The notes: generated from the letters alone by a model not told the origin. A stretch of DNA of 64,000 bases from Myroides marinus (GCF_900109075.1 NZ_FNYS01000009.1:46039-110038), one strand, 5' to 3'. Positions 31,784-39,567 are shown, counted from the stretch's first letter. Made by a program: numbers and translations.

Positions 31784-32323
31784 TTACTCCCTAGAAATTT
31801 TCTTATCCAACAAAGTCTCTGCCTTCACAAACATTTCCTCTATAGACAACACTTCTAAATCAGGATGGTTCTTTAACCATTTTGCATTTAGTTCTACTAT
31901 GTCTTCTTCTAGGTTATAAAAATCATCATTCTTCAGTAGATCTCTAGTTGGATTAGTACCAAAATAATCCGATTCGCAGAACGCTTCTAGCACTGTCTCA
32001 TCTAATCCTTTTAATACCTCAACTTGTTTATTCAATAATGCTAAGTTTTGTACAGCTCCTATCTTTTCTAATCCTTTAGCAATATCATCAAAGAATTCAT
32101 AGTCCGCTTGTGTGTTCCAAACGATCTGAGAGAAGTTTCCATTTTTATATTGTGCTAAATAATAATCTAGATAATAACTCATGATAGCATCTGGGTGAAT
32201 TACCTCTCCCATTACTCCACCTTCGTCTCTTACCAAGTTAATAAATGAGATATTTGAATAAACAATATCATATGCGTCTGCACTTTTAAATGAATCTTCT
32301 GAAACTACAATTTTCAACTCCAT
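31784..32323 (-). CDS. DMP19-like (DUF4375) protein, tentative
   Basis: 179-residue acidic protein. The middle, LDYYLAQYKNGNFSQIVWNTQADYEFFDDIAKGLEKIGA by position (about residues 52-90), resembles the DUF4375 fold of DMP19, a DNA-mimic protein that in Neisseria relieves a repressor. Many DUF4375 proteins are of unknown role, so only the family resemblance is claimed. It starts 26 bp after the priA stop on the same strand and is probably co-transcribed with it. No signal peptide or membrane helix. Confidence 0.6.
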   Translation of the reverse strand: MELKIVVSEDSFKSADAYDIVYSNISFINLVRDEGGVMGEVIHPDAIMSYYLDYYLAQYKNGNFSQIVWNTQADYEFFDDIAKGLEKIGAVQNLALLNKQVEVLKGLDETVLEAFCESDYFGTNPTRDLLKNDDFYNLEEDIVELNAKWLKNHPDLEVLSIEEMFVKAETLLDKKISRE

Positions 32324-32349
32324 AATTTTCTTTCTTTACAAACTTTGAA

Positions 32350-34800
32350 TTAATAAAAATCAACATTAGCCACCACCTTTACTGAGCGATAGGCTCCTAT
32401 TGCCTCAAAGCTTTTTAATATTCTTCTTACGTTTTCTTTTGTTTTTACTAAGGGTACATTCTGAGGAATCTTAATTAGGATTACTCTAATGTACTGATTG
32501 CGTATTCTATTAATCGCAGGTTCTTCTGGCCCCAATACAGGTATTCCTAGTTGTTCCTTCAGATTGTTATATAACCAAAAAGATGCCTCCTTCAACTTCT
32601 CAAACTCCTTATGTCTCAGAGTTAACTTTACCAATCTATAAAACGGTGGATACTTAAAATTATAGCGTTCATACATCTGTTCCTTATACATCCCCATATA
32701 ATCATAGGTAGTCACCTGCTGTATAATATTGTGATAAGGATTAAATGTTTGAATGACTACTTTACCTTTTTTCTCTTTCCTTCCAGCCCTACCCGCTACT
32801 TGAGTCATCATCTGATACGCACGTTCATGTGCTCTAAAGTCAGGATGATACAAACTATTGTCTGCATTCATAATTCCAACCAAATTCACATTGTCAAAAT
32901 CAAATCCCTTCGCCAGCATCTGAGTCCCTACTAAAATATCTATCTGCCGTGCTTGAAAAGCTTCTACTAATTTCTCAAAACCATACTTCCCACGAGTCGT
33001 ATCCTGATCCATACGAGCGATACGCTTATTAGGATAAAGCTCTTTTAACTCCTCTTCTACTTGCTCTGTACCAAATCCTTTCGTATTCAGATCTACACTA
33101 TGACAGCGAAAACACTGCTTAGGCATAGGCAATGTAAATCCACAGTAATGACATCTCAGCTCATTCTTATACTTGTGATAAGTCAAACTCACATCACAGT
33201 GCGGACATTCAGGTACAGCTCCACAAGTCATACATTCTACCACAGGAGAAAATCCCCTCCTGTTTTGAAACAAGATTACCTGTTCTTCTAATGACAACGC
33301 CATATTAATCTCATCGATTAAATAATCGGAGAAATGCCCTGTCATTTGTTTTCGTTTATATTTATCTTTTACATCTACTAAAACAACTTCTGGCAATACC
33401 ACATTTGTATATCGCTTAGTCAGCTCTACTAACCCATATTTACCTTGAGTAGCGTTGTAGTACGTCTCTAAACTAGGAGTAGCTGAACCCAACACTACTT
33501 TAGCCCCGTGTTGTTTAGCTAAGATAATAGCACTATCTCTACCGTGATAACGCGGAGCAGGATCGTGCTGTTTATAATTTCCTTCATGTTCTTCATCCAC
33601 CACAACTAACTGCAGATTCTGAAAAGGCAAAAACACTGATAACCTCGTACCAATAATAACCTTAGCTTTTTCAGATTGGTTCAATACCTGGTCCCACACC
33701 TCTAGACGTTCATTGTGAGAATATTTAGAGTTATACACTGCCACCTCATTACCAAAATAACTCGTCAACCTCATCACTAGCTGTGTACTCAACCCAATCT
33801 CTGGCAATAAGAATAATACCTGCCCGCCTTCTGCTATATACTTCTCGATTAACTTTATATAAATCTCAGTCTTACCTGACGCAGTCACTCCGTGTAGCAA
33901 AGTCACATCCTTCGTCTCAAGTGACTGCCCTATCTCCCACAGTGCTTTACTCTGCTCATCACTTAACTCAATAATATCTTGACTTGCATCACCAAAAATT
34001 ACGCGGTCTTGATTTAAGTAATAATCTTCAAATATCTCTTTATCAATCAAAGTCTTCACCACAGCAGAAGTAGATTCAGACTCTTCCACTAATTGCTTTA
34101 CAGTAATCGGTTTCTTGTGTACAGCCTGCAACTGAAAATACTTTAAGATCATCTCTCTCTGTTTCTCAGATCGAGAGACTATCTCCATCAGATCAGTTAA
34201 CCCATTCTCAGCTAGATACTGCTCAGCTAACTTCACATATCTAATCTGTTTTGGCTTATACTTCTCCACCATCTCTTCTTGTAAGAAGATTACCTTTTTA
34301 TCTAAAAGAGAATTAATAACAGGAAATACCTTTTTTCTATTCAATACAGCTATAATTTCCTCTACCTTTAAGATGGACTGTACTTGCAGCGCCTCATAGA
34401 TTAAATACTCAGCATCGTCTAATTCGTCAGGAGTTATCTTACTCGTAGGATTATACTGTATTAGCGTCTCACTCTCTAACAAGAGTTGAGAAGGCATTGC
34501 ACTCTTATAAACATCTCCTATTGTACACATATAGTAATCCGCTATCCACTTCCACAGTGCTATCTGCTTCTCAGTCACTACAGGTGTCAGGTCGATGATT
34601 TCATTAATCTCTTTTGCTTCATAGTACTGAGGTATTCTATTGTGCTTTTCTATTACCACAGCCGTATATACCTTAGAACGCCCAAAAGGAACAGCTACAC
34701 GCATACCCACTTGGATAAACTCGTATTCTGCCTCACTTACAGCATAAGTAAACGTAGGATCTAAAGCCAATGGAACAATAACCTCAACAAAGTAATTCAT
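32350..34800 (-). CDS. priA: Primosomal protein N' (replication restart helicase PriA)
   Basis: Restarts stalled forks by loading the replicative helicase. 816 residues from ATG 34800 (MNYFVEVIVPLALDPTFTYAV, the usual PriA N-terminus). Contains Walker A LLHGVTASGKTEIY (about 307), VVDEEHEGNYKQHD (helicase DEEH box), GSATPSLE, the zinc cysteine array (CMTCGAVPECPHCDVSLTYH, CHYCGF, CFRCHS) near 530-570, and VAGRAGRKEKKG. The frame is open to 34836, but the exact -7 box TATCTTTG at 34834-34841 rules out the upstream start. Confidence 0.96.
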   Translation of the reverse strand: MNYFVEVIVPLALDPTFTYAVSEAEYEFIQVGMRVAVPFGRSKVYTAVVIEKHNRIPQYYEAKEINEIIDLTPVVTEKQIALWKWIADYYMCTIGDVYKSAMPSQLLLESETLIQYNPTSKITPDELDDAEYLIYEALQVQSILKVEEIIAVLNRKKVFPVINSLLDKKVIFLQEEMVEKYKPKQIRYVKLAEQYLAENGLTDLMEIVSRSEKQREMILKYFQLQAVHKKPITVKQLVEESESTSAVVKTLIDKEIFEDYYLNQDRVIFGDASQDIIELSDEQSKALWEIGQSLETKDVTLLHGVTASGKTEIYIKLIEKYIAEGGQVLFLLPEIGLSTQLVMRLTSYFGNEVAVYNSKYSHNERLEVWDQVLNQSEKAKVIIGTRLSVFLPFQNLQLVVVDEEHEGNYKQHDPAPRYHGRDSAIILAKQHGAKVVLGSATPSLETYYNATQGKYGLVELTKRYTNVVLPEVVLVDVKDKYKRKQMTGHFSDYLIDEINMALSLEEQVILFQNRRGFSPVVECMTCGAVPECPHCDVSLTYHKYKNELRCHYCGFTLPMPKQCFRCHSVDLNTKGFGTEQVEEELKELYPNKRIARMDQDTTRGKYGFEKLVEAFQARQIDILVGTQMLAKGFDFDNVNLVGIMNADNSLYHPDFRAHERAYQMMTQVAGRAGRKEKKGKVVIQTFNPYHNIIQQVTTYDYMGMYKEQMYERYNFKYPPFYRLVKLTLRHKEFEKLKEASFWLYNNLKEQLGIPVLGPEEPAINRIRNQYIRVILIKIPQNVPLVKTKENVRRILKSFEAIGAYRSVKVVANVDFY

Positions 34801-34833
34801 ACTAACCATACTATTTTTAGAAATCAATAAATA

Positions 34834-34841
34834 CAAAGATA
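34834..34841 (-). promoter_or_regulatory. -7 promoter box TATCTTTG for priA
   Basis: Exact TAnnTTTG match on the minus strand, 33 bp before the ATG at 34800; it decides the priA start. Confidence 0.6.
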
Positions 34842-34984
34842 AGTGGTTTAAAACTTATCTCTATATCTCACCCTGCGATTAGCCCTTATTTATCGCAAAA
34901 AGGAAGTATCTACTGACTAGTAAATAAACTTGAAGTATGTATCACATATCTAAGATAAAACATTGTACACATTCTTAATCCCTT

Positions 34985-35104
34985 TAGATATAGCTTACGT
35001 GACACAGATTATCATCTGTCTTTATCACGCGCTTATGTCATGTTGATGAAGGAAACATCTCACTCGTATTTTCCTCTCGTAACCGTAACTCTGAATTCTT
35101 AATT
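34985..35104 (+). repeat. Dispersed intergenic repeat, copy A (full)
   Basis: About 100-120 bp nearly identical in its core to copy C (38844-38973) and, in part, copy B (36979-37040), all in the same orientation. Shared blocks include GATATAGCTT, the hairpin ACAGAT-TATC-ATCTGT (35004-35019) and GGAAACATCTCACTCGTAT. The hairpin module (34998-35030, ends CGTGA/TCACG) is flanked by GCTTA on both sides. The copy lies between priA and the small-gene cluster. Confidence 0.85.
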
Positions 35105-35130
35105 TGAAATTAAGGGTAGTAAGCATATTT

Positions 35131-35661
35131 TTAATCACTAGCGATTTTCTCCAATAGACGCTGAGCATATTTTGCAAACTCTGGATCATCTATCAACTGC
35201 TCTAATATTCTTTTTCTCTTTTCCTTATTTTCTATTTTTTCAATAGCTGACAAAGCACAGTGTCTTAAATTACTATATCTAGTATTATCTAATAAAAGTA
35301 GTATAACTAACTCCTCAATTAAAGGATATGTGATAAAGCTACTAGCACACATCACTGCATATTCTAGCACATCTTCATCTGTAGTATTTTGTATAACCTC
35401 AGCTAAACTATCTGAAAGCTTGTTTTTTAGCAATATAGGCATTGGTGTTACCTCCATGATCTTTAACACTTCAATTCGTGCCAAATCAAAATCACTCTCA
35501 TCACAAAGAATTATATTATACAACTCCCATTTAGAGTCGCCCTCTTCCCATTCTAAATCCGTTATAAATTCTACCTTATCCAAATCAGATAACGTATTAT
35601 AAACCTCATATGTAAATCTATTTTCCTTCATTCTACAATCTATTTTCTCAACACATATCAC
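35131..35661 (-). CDS. Unknown protein with HEAT-like helices, immunity-cluster gene
   Basis: 176-residue acidic, all-helical protein; the C-terminal two thirds (DVLEYAVMCASSFITYPLIEEL, NLRHCALSAIEKIENKEKR) have the spacing of HEAT-type helical repeats. No named family is recognised. The start GTG at 35661 overlaps the preceding gene's stop as GTGA; an ATG at 35631 (MKENRFTYEVYN) is an alternative. It is the last gene of a four-gene run of small acidic proteins that includes an Imm22-like gene, and it is followed by repeat copy A. An immunity role is inferred from context only. Confidence 0.68.
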   Translation of the reverse strand: MICVEKIDCRMKENRFTYEVYNTLSDLDKVEFITDLEWEEGDSKWELYNIILCDESDFDLARIEVLKIMEVTPMPILLKNKLSDSLAEVIQNTTDEDVLEYAVMCASSFITYPLIEELVILLLLDNTRYSNLRHCALSAIEKIENKEKRKRILEQLIDDPEFAKYAQRLLEKIASD

Positions 35662-36101
35662 TTAAATATACTTAATTTACTCTGGATAATTTCTTTATTT
35701 CCTATAATCTCTACATACTCCAGTACATTAGAATCTGAAAGACCTAACACATACAGAAAATTATCATGTAAGTAATAATACTGCGTATTATGCTCTAACA
35801 AACTATTTTTGTATATATGTTGATTAAATTTATCAGACAAACTCTTTAATAAATAGGTTTGTCCAATTTCTAAATCACATTCTAAATGATACAATATTTG
35901 ATTAGAAATTGTTTTAACTCTTAATCCTACATCTATACAATCTAAAGACAAAGCTTCTAACCCATCTCTGTAGAATAGAATTATATGATAACCTACTACA
36001 TCAGCTTTTCCTTTAATACCAGCATAATCAAAATCTTCAATCTTAGAAAAATCAAAACCTATTTCATCTAAATTTAGATTTGCAAAAATGTATTTATCCA
36101 T
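35658..36101 (-). CDS. Unknown small protein, immunity-cluster gene
   Basis: 147-residue soluble protein beginning MDKYIFANLNLDEIGFDFSKI and rich in acidic and aromatic residues; no signal peptide or membrane helix and no recognised domain. Its stop overlaps the start of the next gene by four bases, so the two are translated together. It lies 74 bp after the Imm22-like gene. Size, composition and context resemble immunity proteins of polymorphic-toxin systems, but nothing in the sequence proves this. Confidence 0.65.
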   Translation of the reverse strand: MDKYIFANLNLDEIGFDFSKIEDFDYAGIKGKADVVGYHIILFYRDGLEALSLDCIDVGLRVKTISNQILYHLECDLEIGQTYLLKSLSDKFNQHIYKNSLLEHNTQYYYLHDNFLYVLGLSDSNVLEYVEIIGNKEIIQSKLSIFK

Positions 36102-36175
36102 TGATTATGTATCTAATTTTAATTATAGTTAAATGTTTAAATATTGTAATTTAATATATTCCTGAAGTCAGAACC

Positions 36176-36547
36176 CTAAAGTTCATATTTTCCAATATAG
36201 AAAAGTCCTAATGATAATGAATTATCACTAACAACATCAATATCATCATCAAAATAATATATCATTGCATTCGCTGATACCAATCCCTTACTCAAACAAT
36301 CTTTATATATTTCTTCCAAGGTCTCTTTTGATCCAATAACCTCATCCACAACATGCCGTAATAAATTGTGATCAGAAGTCCAATAAACACCTATGTGATC
36401 ATCATCATACCAATTTATCCCAATATCACGATCAAACTGACTTCCTCCTATTCCCAATTCCACACGTTTTTTATCTATTTCAAAATAGGCGTTAAACTCT
36501 TCTTCTGTTCCAGAAAAGGTACCGATCCATACATGTATTTTTTCCAT
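36176..36547 (-). CDS. Imm22-family immunity protein (probable)
   Basis: 123 residues with the pattern I know from the Imm22 family: MEKIHVWIGTFSGTEEEFNAYFE at the start (cited by position, residues 1-23), SQFDRDIGINWYDDDHIGVYW in the middle and a C-terminal SANAMIYYFDDD. Imm22 proteins are encoded next to polymorphic toxins and are predicted to neutralise them. No toxin gene is present within the window. The gene is seven bases after the 88-residue gene. Family call is from memory of the profile, not a search. Confidence 0.75.
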   Translation of the reverse strand: MEKIHVWIGTFSGTEEEFNAYFEIDKKRVELGIGGSQFDRDIGINWYDDDHIGVYWTSDHNLLRHVVDEVIGSKETLEEIYKDCLSKGLVSANAMIYYFDDDIDVVSDNSLSLGLFYIGKYEL

Positions 36548-36554
36548 CTACAAA

Positions 36555-36821
36555 CTATCCTATTTGCCAGGTATCACCAACACTATTACGAGTAACACAA
36601 GTATCTATTTCCATTTCTGGCAAATTACGTAATGAGGTATCCAATGTCAAAATCTGTTGTATAGATATTACCGCAGCATCCTGTTCTTTTATAGTTTCTC
36701 CGTCAAAGAATTGCCAATCCCCATCCTCATCATAATATACATAACTAATAAATGACTTACCATTAATAATATCTCTTGATGTTATCACAGCTTTATTTTC
36801 TTGTTCGTTTTCTATTTTCAC
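36555..36821 (-). CDS. Small protein, possibly Imm33/DUF2185-like
   Basis: 88 residues: ITSRDIINGKSFISYVYYDEDGDWQFFDGE, then ISIQQILTLDTSLRNLPEM and a final VGDTWQIG (positions about 13-42, 52-70 and 80-88). The layout, a short beta hairpin, a DGDWQF motif and a helix ending in a proline/leucine turn, recalls DUF2185 (Imm33) proteins, but the match is only approximate. It starts at a GTG; a -7-like box TATCTTTA lies at 36843-36850 on the minus strand, making this the first gene of the four-gene run. Confidence 0.6.
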   Translation of the reverse strand: MKIENEQENKAVITSRDIINGKSFISYVYYDEDGDWQFFDGETIKEQDAAVISIQQILTLDTSLRNLPEMEIDTCVTRNSVGDTWQIG

Positions 36822-36978
36822 TTTCTTTATTTTTTATTCATTTAAAGATACTTATTTTTATAATACATTAATTACAAGACAGATATCCTATTTGATTATG
36901 TTTATCATTTTATATTTAATGATATAATTAACGTAGATTCCAGTGAGCCACTCCATCCATAAAAACAACAACCTTTGT

Positions 36979-37040
36979 TGATATAGCTTATGTCATGTTG
37001 ACGAAGGAAACATCGCACTCATATTTCCACCTAGTAAGAA
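36979..37040 (+). repeat. Dispersed intergenic repeat, copy B (lacks hairpin module)
   Basis: Same orientation as copies A and C: GATATAGCTTA runs directly into TGTCATGTTGACGAAGG. Relative to copy A, the 33-bp hairpin module plus one GCTTA is missing exactly. It lies upstream of the immunity-like cluster, so copies A and B flank it. Confidence 0.85.
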
Positions 37041-37073
37041 TTATCCTAAATCTCCATTATTCACCTAAATACA

Positions 37074-37100
37074 TAAAAAAAGACCCTATTGGGTCTTTTC
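37074..37100 (-). terminator. Terminator after the YARHG lipoprotein gene
   Basis: Stem AAAGACCC/GGGTCTTT with loop TATT; on the minus strand it is followed by a T run. Confidence 0.8.
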
Positions 37101-37103
37101 ATC

Positions 37104-38036
37104 TTATCTTCCATACTGCTGATAATAATCTTCAGCATATTTCTCTAATCTCTTAATTAATTTAATATTGCTTTTCTCTACATCAGTTAACTCATTCTCA
37201 ACATTATTGTATAAAGGAATGTACCAATCTACATAGTTAAAAAACTGACGAGCTCCTCTGTTAGCAAAAGTATAGCCATGACGAGCATAGATAGTATTAC
37301 GGATAATTTCTAAATCTAACTTGTGTAAATTCTTTAATTCCTTTTCACTAAGTTTTTTAGTAGAAGCATTGATTCTATAAATCTCTTCAGAAGCAGCTCT
37401 ATTTACACTAGTTACATACTCTCCTCCATCGTATTTTATAATTTTCTCTCTATCATTTATCCAATCTACCATAGTCGATTCCTCTTCATATCCATCTACT
37501 TCTTCTATATAAGGTTTCAACATCACTGTAGGATCATAATTAAAATCTTTCTTCTTAATATCAAACTTTCTAGAGATAACAGGTAAGTCCTTACGATTAG
37601 AATACCAATTACCCTTAATAGAACTCTTGTCAGGAGAAATCGTAAACTTAAATACTCCATCATACTTATGATCTCCAGGTTCTTTAACTACAATGTATTG
37701 TCCAGCAGCTGTAGTCTCTACAACTTCTCCTATGAATGGTCTAACATTACCAGCAGAAACGCTATATCCTTCTACTTTTTTACCTTTAATGCTCTGAACA
37801 ACAATAGTAAAAATGTTCAACGAAGAATATACCCCAGAGTTCTCATGATTCACAACATCTGCTTCAAAATCACCTGACCAAAGCCCATACTTCTTGTCAA
37901 AATCTGATATAATCCCTAAATCACTTTCTTTTGCATAAACTTCCTCTTGATCATTTGTCTCCAACTGATTGACCTTATCCTTCTTACAAGAAGTCAATAA
38001 TATCAACGACAACATTACTAAACCTAACTTTTTCAT
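37104..38036 (-). CDS. YARHG-domain lipoprotein
   Basis: 310 residues with lipoprotein signal ending LLTSC (Cys about 17). The C-terminal part holds the YARHG domain: LHKLDLEIIRNTIYARHGYTF (about 240) and RGARQFFNYVDWYIPLYNNVE. YARHG is an extracellular domain found on peptidase-like or cell-surface proteins in Bacteroidetes and others, with no defined biochemical function. The middle region (GNWYSNRKDLP) is unassigned. Its start overlaps the DUF2306 gene's stop by four bases (ATGA), so the two are coupled. Confidence 0.85.
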   Translation of the reverse strand: MKKLGLVMLSLILLTSCKKDKVNQLETNDQEEVYAKESDLGIISDFDKKYGLWSGDFEADVVNHENSGVYSSLNIFTIVVQSIKGKKVEGYSVSAGNVRPFIGEVVETTAAGQYIVVKEPGDHKYDGVFKFTISPDKSSIKGNWYSNRKDLPVISRKFDIKKKDFNYDPTVMLKPYIEEVDGYEEESTMVDWINDREKIIKYDGGEYVTSVNRAASEEIYRINASTKKLSEKELKNLHKLDLEIIRNTIYARHGYTFANRGARQFFNYVDWYIPLYNNVENELTDVEKSNIKLIKRLEKYAEDYYQQYGR

Positions 38037-38671
38037 CTATTTTCTTTTTTTCGTTTTATTAAATATTCTACCATTATCAAATTAAGTACCCAGCCTAACC
38101 AAGCAACAATGATATAAGCATCTAATGGTCTAGGTTGAAACAGATACACGATAACCACTTTCCACATACGCAATGTCAAAGCAGATAAGGCTAGAGCATA
38201 GCTACGCCACATATCATACTGATGTCCTTCAATATCTTTATTCAATATTCTTCTTACGCTTCGCCCTGTATAGAACAACCAAAGAACTCCTAATAATAAG
38301 AAGGCTATCTGTGCTAACAGCCCTCCATTGGCATAATACCCTATATACAACCCTGAAGGCCCTGCAAAAAACAACAATAAGATTACATAGATATACCCCA
38401 ACACTCTATGCCACCTCATCGGATACAACTTCCAATTGGGAAATACCTGAAAGAATCCTATCAGTAGTACAAAAATGGAAGTGATAACATGTATGTAAAA
38501 GATGGTCAAGTAAGGAGATAATTCATGAACCTCTTCTTGCTTAATCGCTAGAAAAGCTACATCATCCTTAATCGGAAAATAAGCTAATGTTATTTGCAAC
38601 ATCAACACGAAAAAATAGAGCCAACTACTAATGATCAATAATTGACCTATTCTAGATTTTATACTTTTCAA
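38033..38671 (-). CDS. DUF2306-family integral membrane protein
   Basis: 212 residues with about six membrane helices. The loop MRWHRVLGYIYVILLLFFAGPSGLYIGYYA and the later SYALALSALTLRMWKVV match the pattern of the DUF2306 family (HRVLGY, GPSGL). The conserved histidines suggest a haem- or metal-binding relation proposed for similar cytochrome-b561-type proteins, but no function is established here. Upstream gene of the pair with the YARHG lipoprotein. Confidence 0.8.
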   Translation of the reverse strand: MKSIKSRIGQLLIISSWLYFFVLMLQITLAYFPIKDDVAFLAIKQEEVHELSPYLTIFYIHVITSIFVLLIGFFQVFPNWKLYPMRWHRVLGYIYVILLLFFAGPSGLYIGYYANGGLLAQIAFLLLGVLWLFYTGRSVRRILNKDIEGHQYDMWRSYALALSALTLRMWKVVIVYLFQPRPLDAYIIVAWLGWVLNLIMVEYLIKRKKENR

Positions 38672-38843
38672 TATTTCCTAATTAACTATTCCTTATGCCT
38701 TCCAAGTCTAAAAACAATTTAAAACTTCAAAAAACCACACATACTCAAATAACAAAAATAATATTATTTAACAATAATTATCAAATTAAAAACAGACAAC
38801 TCATAAAAAACTCATACTCCTTCCATAAAAGCAAAAAAACATA
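38672..38843. other. Intergenic, nothing recognised
   Basis: AT-rich gap. An open frame on the plus strand that runs from 38695 through the repeat at 38844 lacks codon bias and is judged spurious. Confidence 0.5.
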
Positions 38844-38973
38844 TAGATATAGCTTGCGTGACACAGATTATCATCTGTCTCTACATTCTTTTTTCACGCG
38901 CTTATATCATGTTGACGAAAGAAACATCTCACTCGTATCTTCACCTACTAACCGTTATTTTAAACTCTTAATT
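38844..38973 (+). repeat. Dispersed intergenic repeat, copy C (full)
   Basis: Full-length copy matching copy A: GATATAGCTTG, hairpin ACAGAT-TATC-ATCTGT (38863-38878), then a 9-11 bp longer spacer (TCTCTACATTCTTTTT), TCACGCGCTTA and GAAACATCTCACTCGTAT. Outer stem GCGTGA/TCACGC closes the module. Confidence 0.85.
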
Positions 38974-39194
38974 ACTTACTGTGTATCTCTAAAATGGAGA
39001 AAACACCTCTTTTTTTAAATAAAAAGGGGGTTTACACGTCCAAAAAGTAAAAAAGTAGTTCACTTTTTTCTCGCACTAAAAGACTAAAAAACAACACAAA
39101 ACACTCAACAACAACACCTTATACAAAATAAAATCAAAATACTCCAAAACACTAAACGCTCTCTTATCCCAGTAACCACAGGCTTTCGAAGCAA

Positions 39195-39293
39195 TTCCTT
39201 TCACAGTTCTCCCATGATTCTCCCATTTTGCTCTACTAGAGAGGCGTTTTGTGAAAGAACTGTAAAAGAACTATGGAACTATCCTGGAAGAAA
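39195..39293. repeat. 11-bp unit array, locus 2
   Basis: Three inverted 11-bp units in a row (39195-39205 TTCCTTTCACA, 39206-39216 GTTCTCCCATG, 39217-39227 ATTCTCCCATT), a 22-bp spacer, then four direct units (39250-39260 TGTGAAAGAAC, 39261-39271 TGTAAAAGAAC, 39272-39282 TATGGAACTAT, 39283-39293 CCTGGAAGAAA). On the reverse strand the inverted ones read AATGGGAGAAT, CATGGGAGAAC and TGTGAAAGGAA. No coding frame uses this stretch. Confidence 0.75.
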
Positions 39294-39404
39294 CTATCAC
39301 ACATATTACACTTAAAAACACTCTATACTTCTTATAAATATTTCTGTAGATTTTACTTAAACTTAGACTGAGATTAAAATATTACAAAAGAAAAGACACA
39401 AAAA

Positions 39405-39440
39405 AAGGTCACTAGCTGCTGCTAATGACCTTTATATTTT
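39405..39440 (+). terminator. Intrinsic-terminator-like hairpin without an obvious gene
   Basis: Stem AAAGGTCA/TGACCTTT followed by TATATTTTTT on the plus strand. No plus-strand gene precedes it for 5 kb, so it may end a small RNA or be a relic. Confidence 0.55.
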
Positions 39441-39473
39441 TTAAGAATGTTTTCTGTTTATACTGTTACACTT

Positions 39474-39567
39474 CTGTGAACTGTTAACTGAGAACTAATT
39501 CAAACAGAACTCCTTAATCAATGTATATTAATGCCTGTAAAGGCAAAAAACTGTGAACCGTTAACTG
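39474..39567 (+). repeat. Direct repeat CTGTGAACYGTTAACTG
   Basis: The 17-bp sequence occurs at 39474-39490 and 39551-39567 with one base different, 77 bp apart, in the gap after the DUF2147 gene. A further CTGTGAACC follows at 39572-39580. Confidence 0.7.

Noticed and set aside
34801-34836. Longer start for priA
   Set aside because: The exact -7 box TATCTTTG at 34834-34841 lies over the proposed start, so transcription begins downstream of it.
36934-36976. Possible toxin C-terminal remnant upstream of the small genes
   Set aside because: The minus-strand frame holds only about 19 codons between stops, too short to claim a relic.
37104-38671. YARHG/DUF2306 pair as part of the immunity cassette
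   Set aside because: Position beyond copy B and different character (signal peptide, membrane protein); no evidence that they move together.
38695-39018. 107-residue plus-strand open frame
   Set aside because: Runs through repeat copy C; its low-complexity composition is lysine/asparagine rich and has no recognised domain.
39195-39293. The 11-bp arrays as a CRISPR array
   Set aside because: Units are too short, contiguous without spacers, and partly inverted; no cas genes are present.
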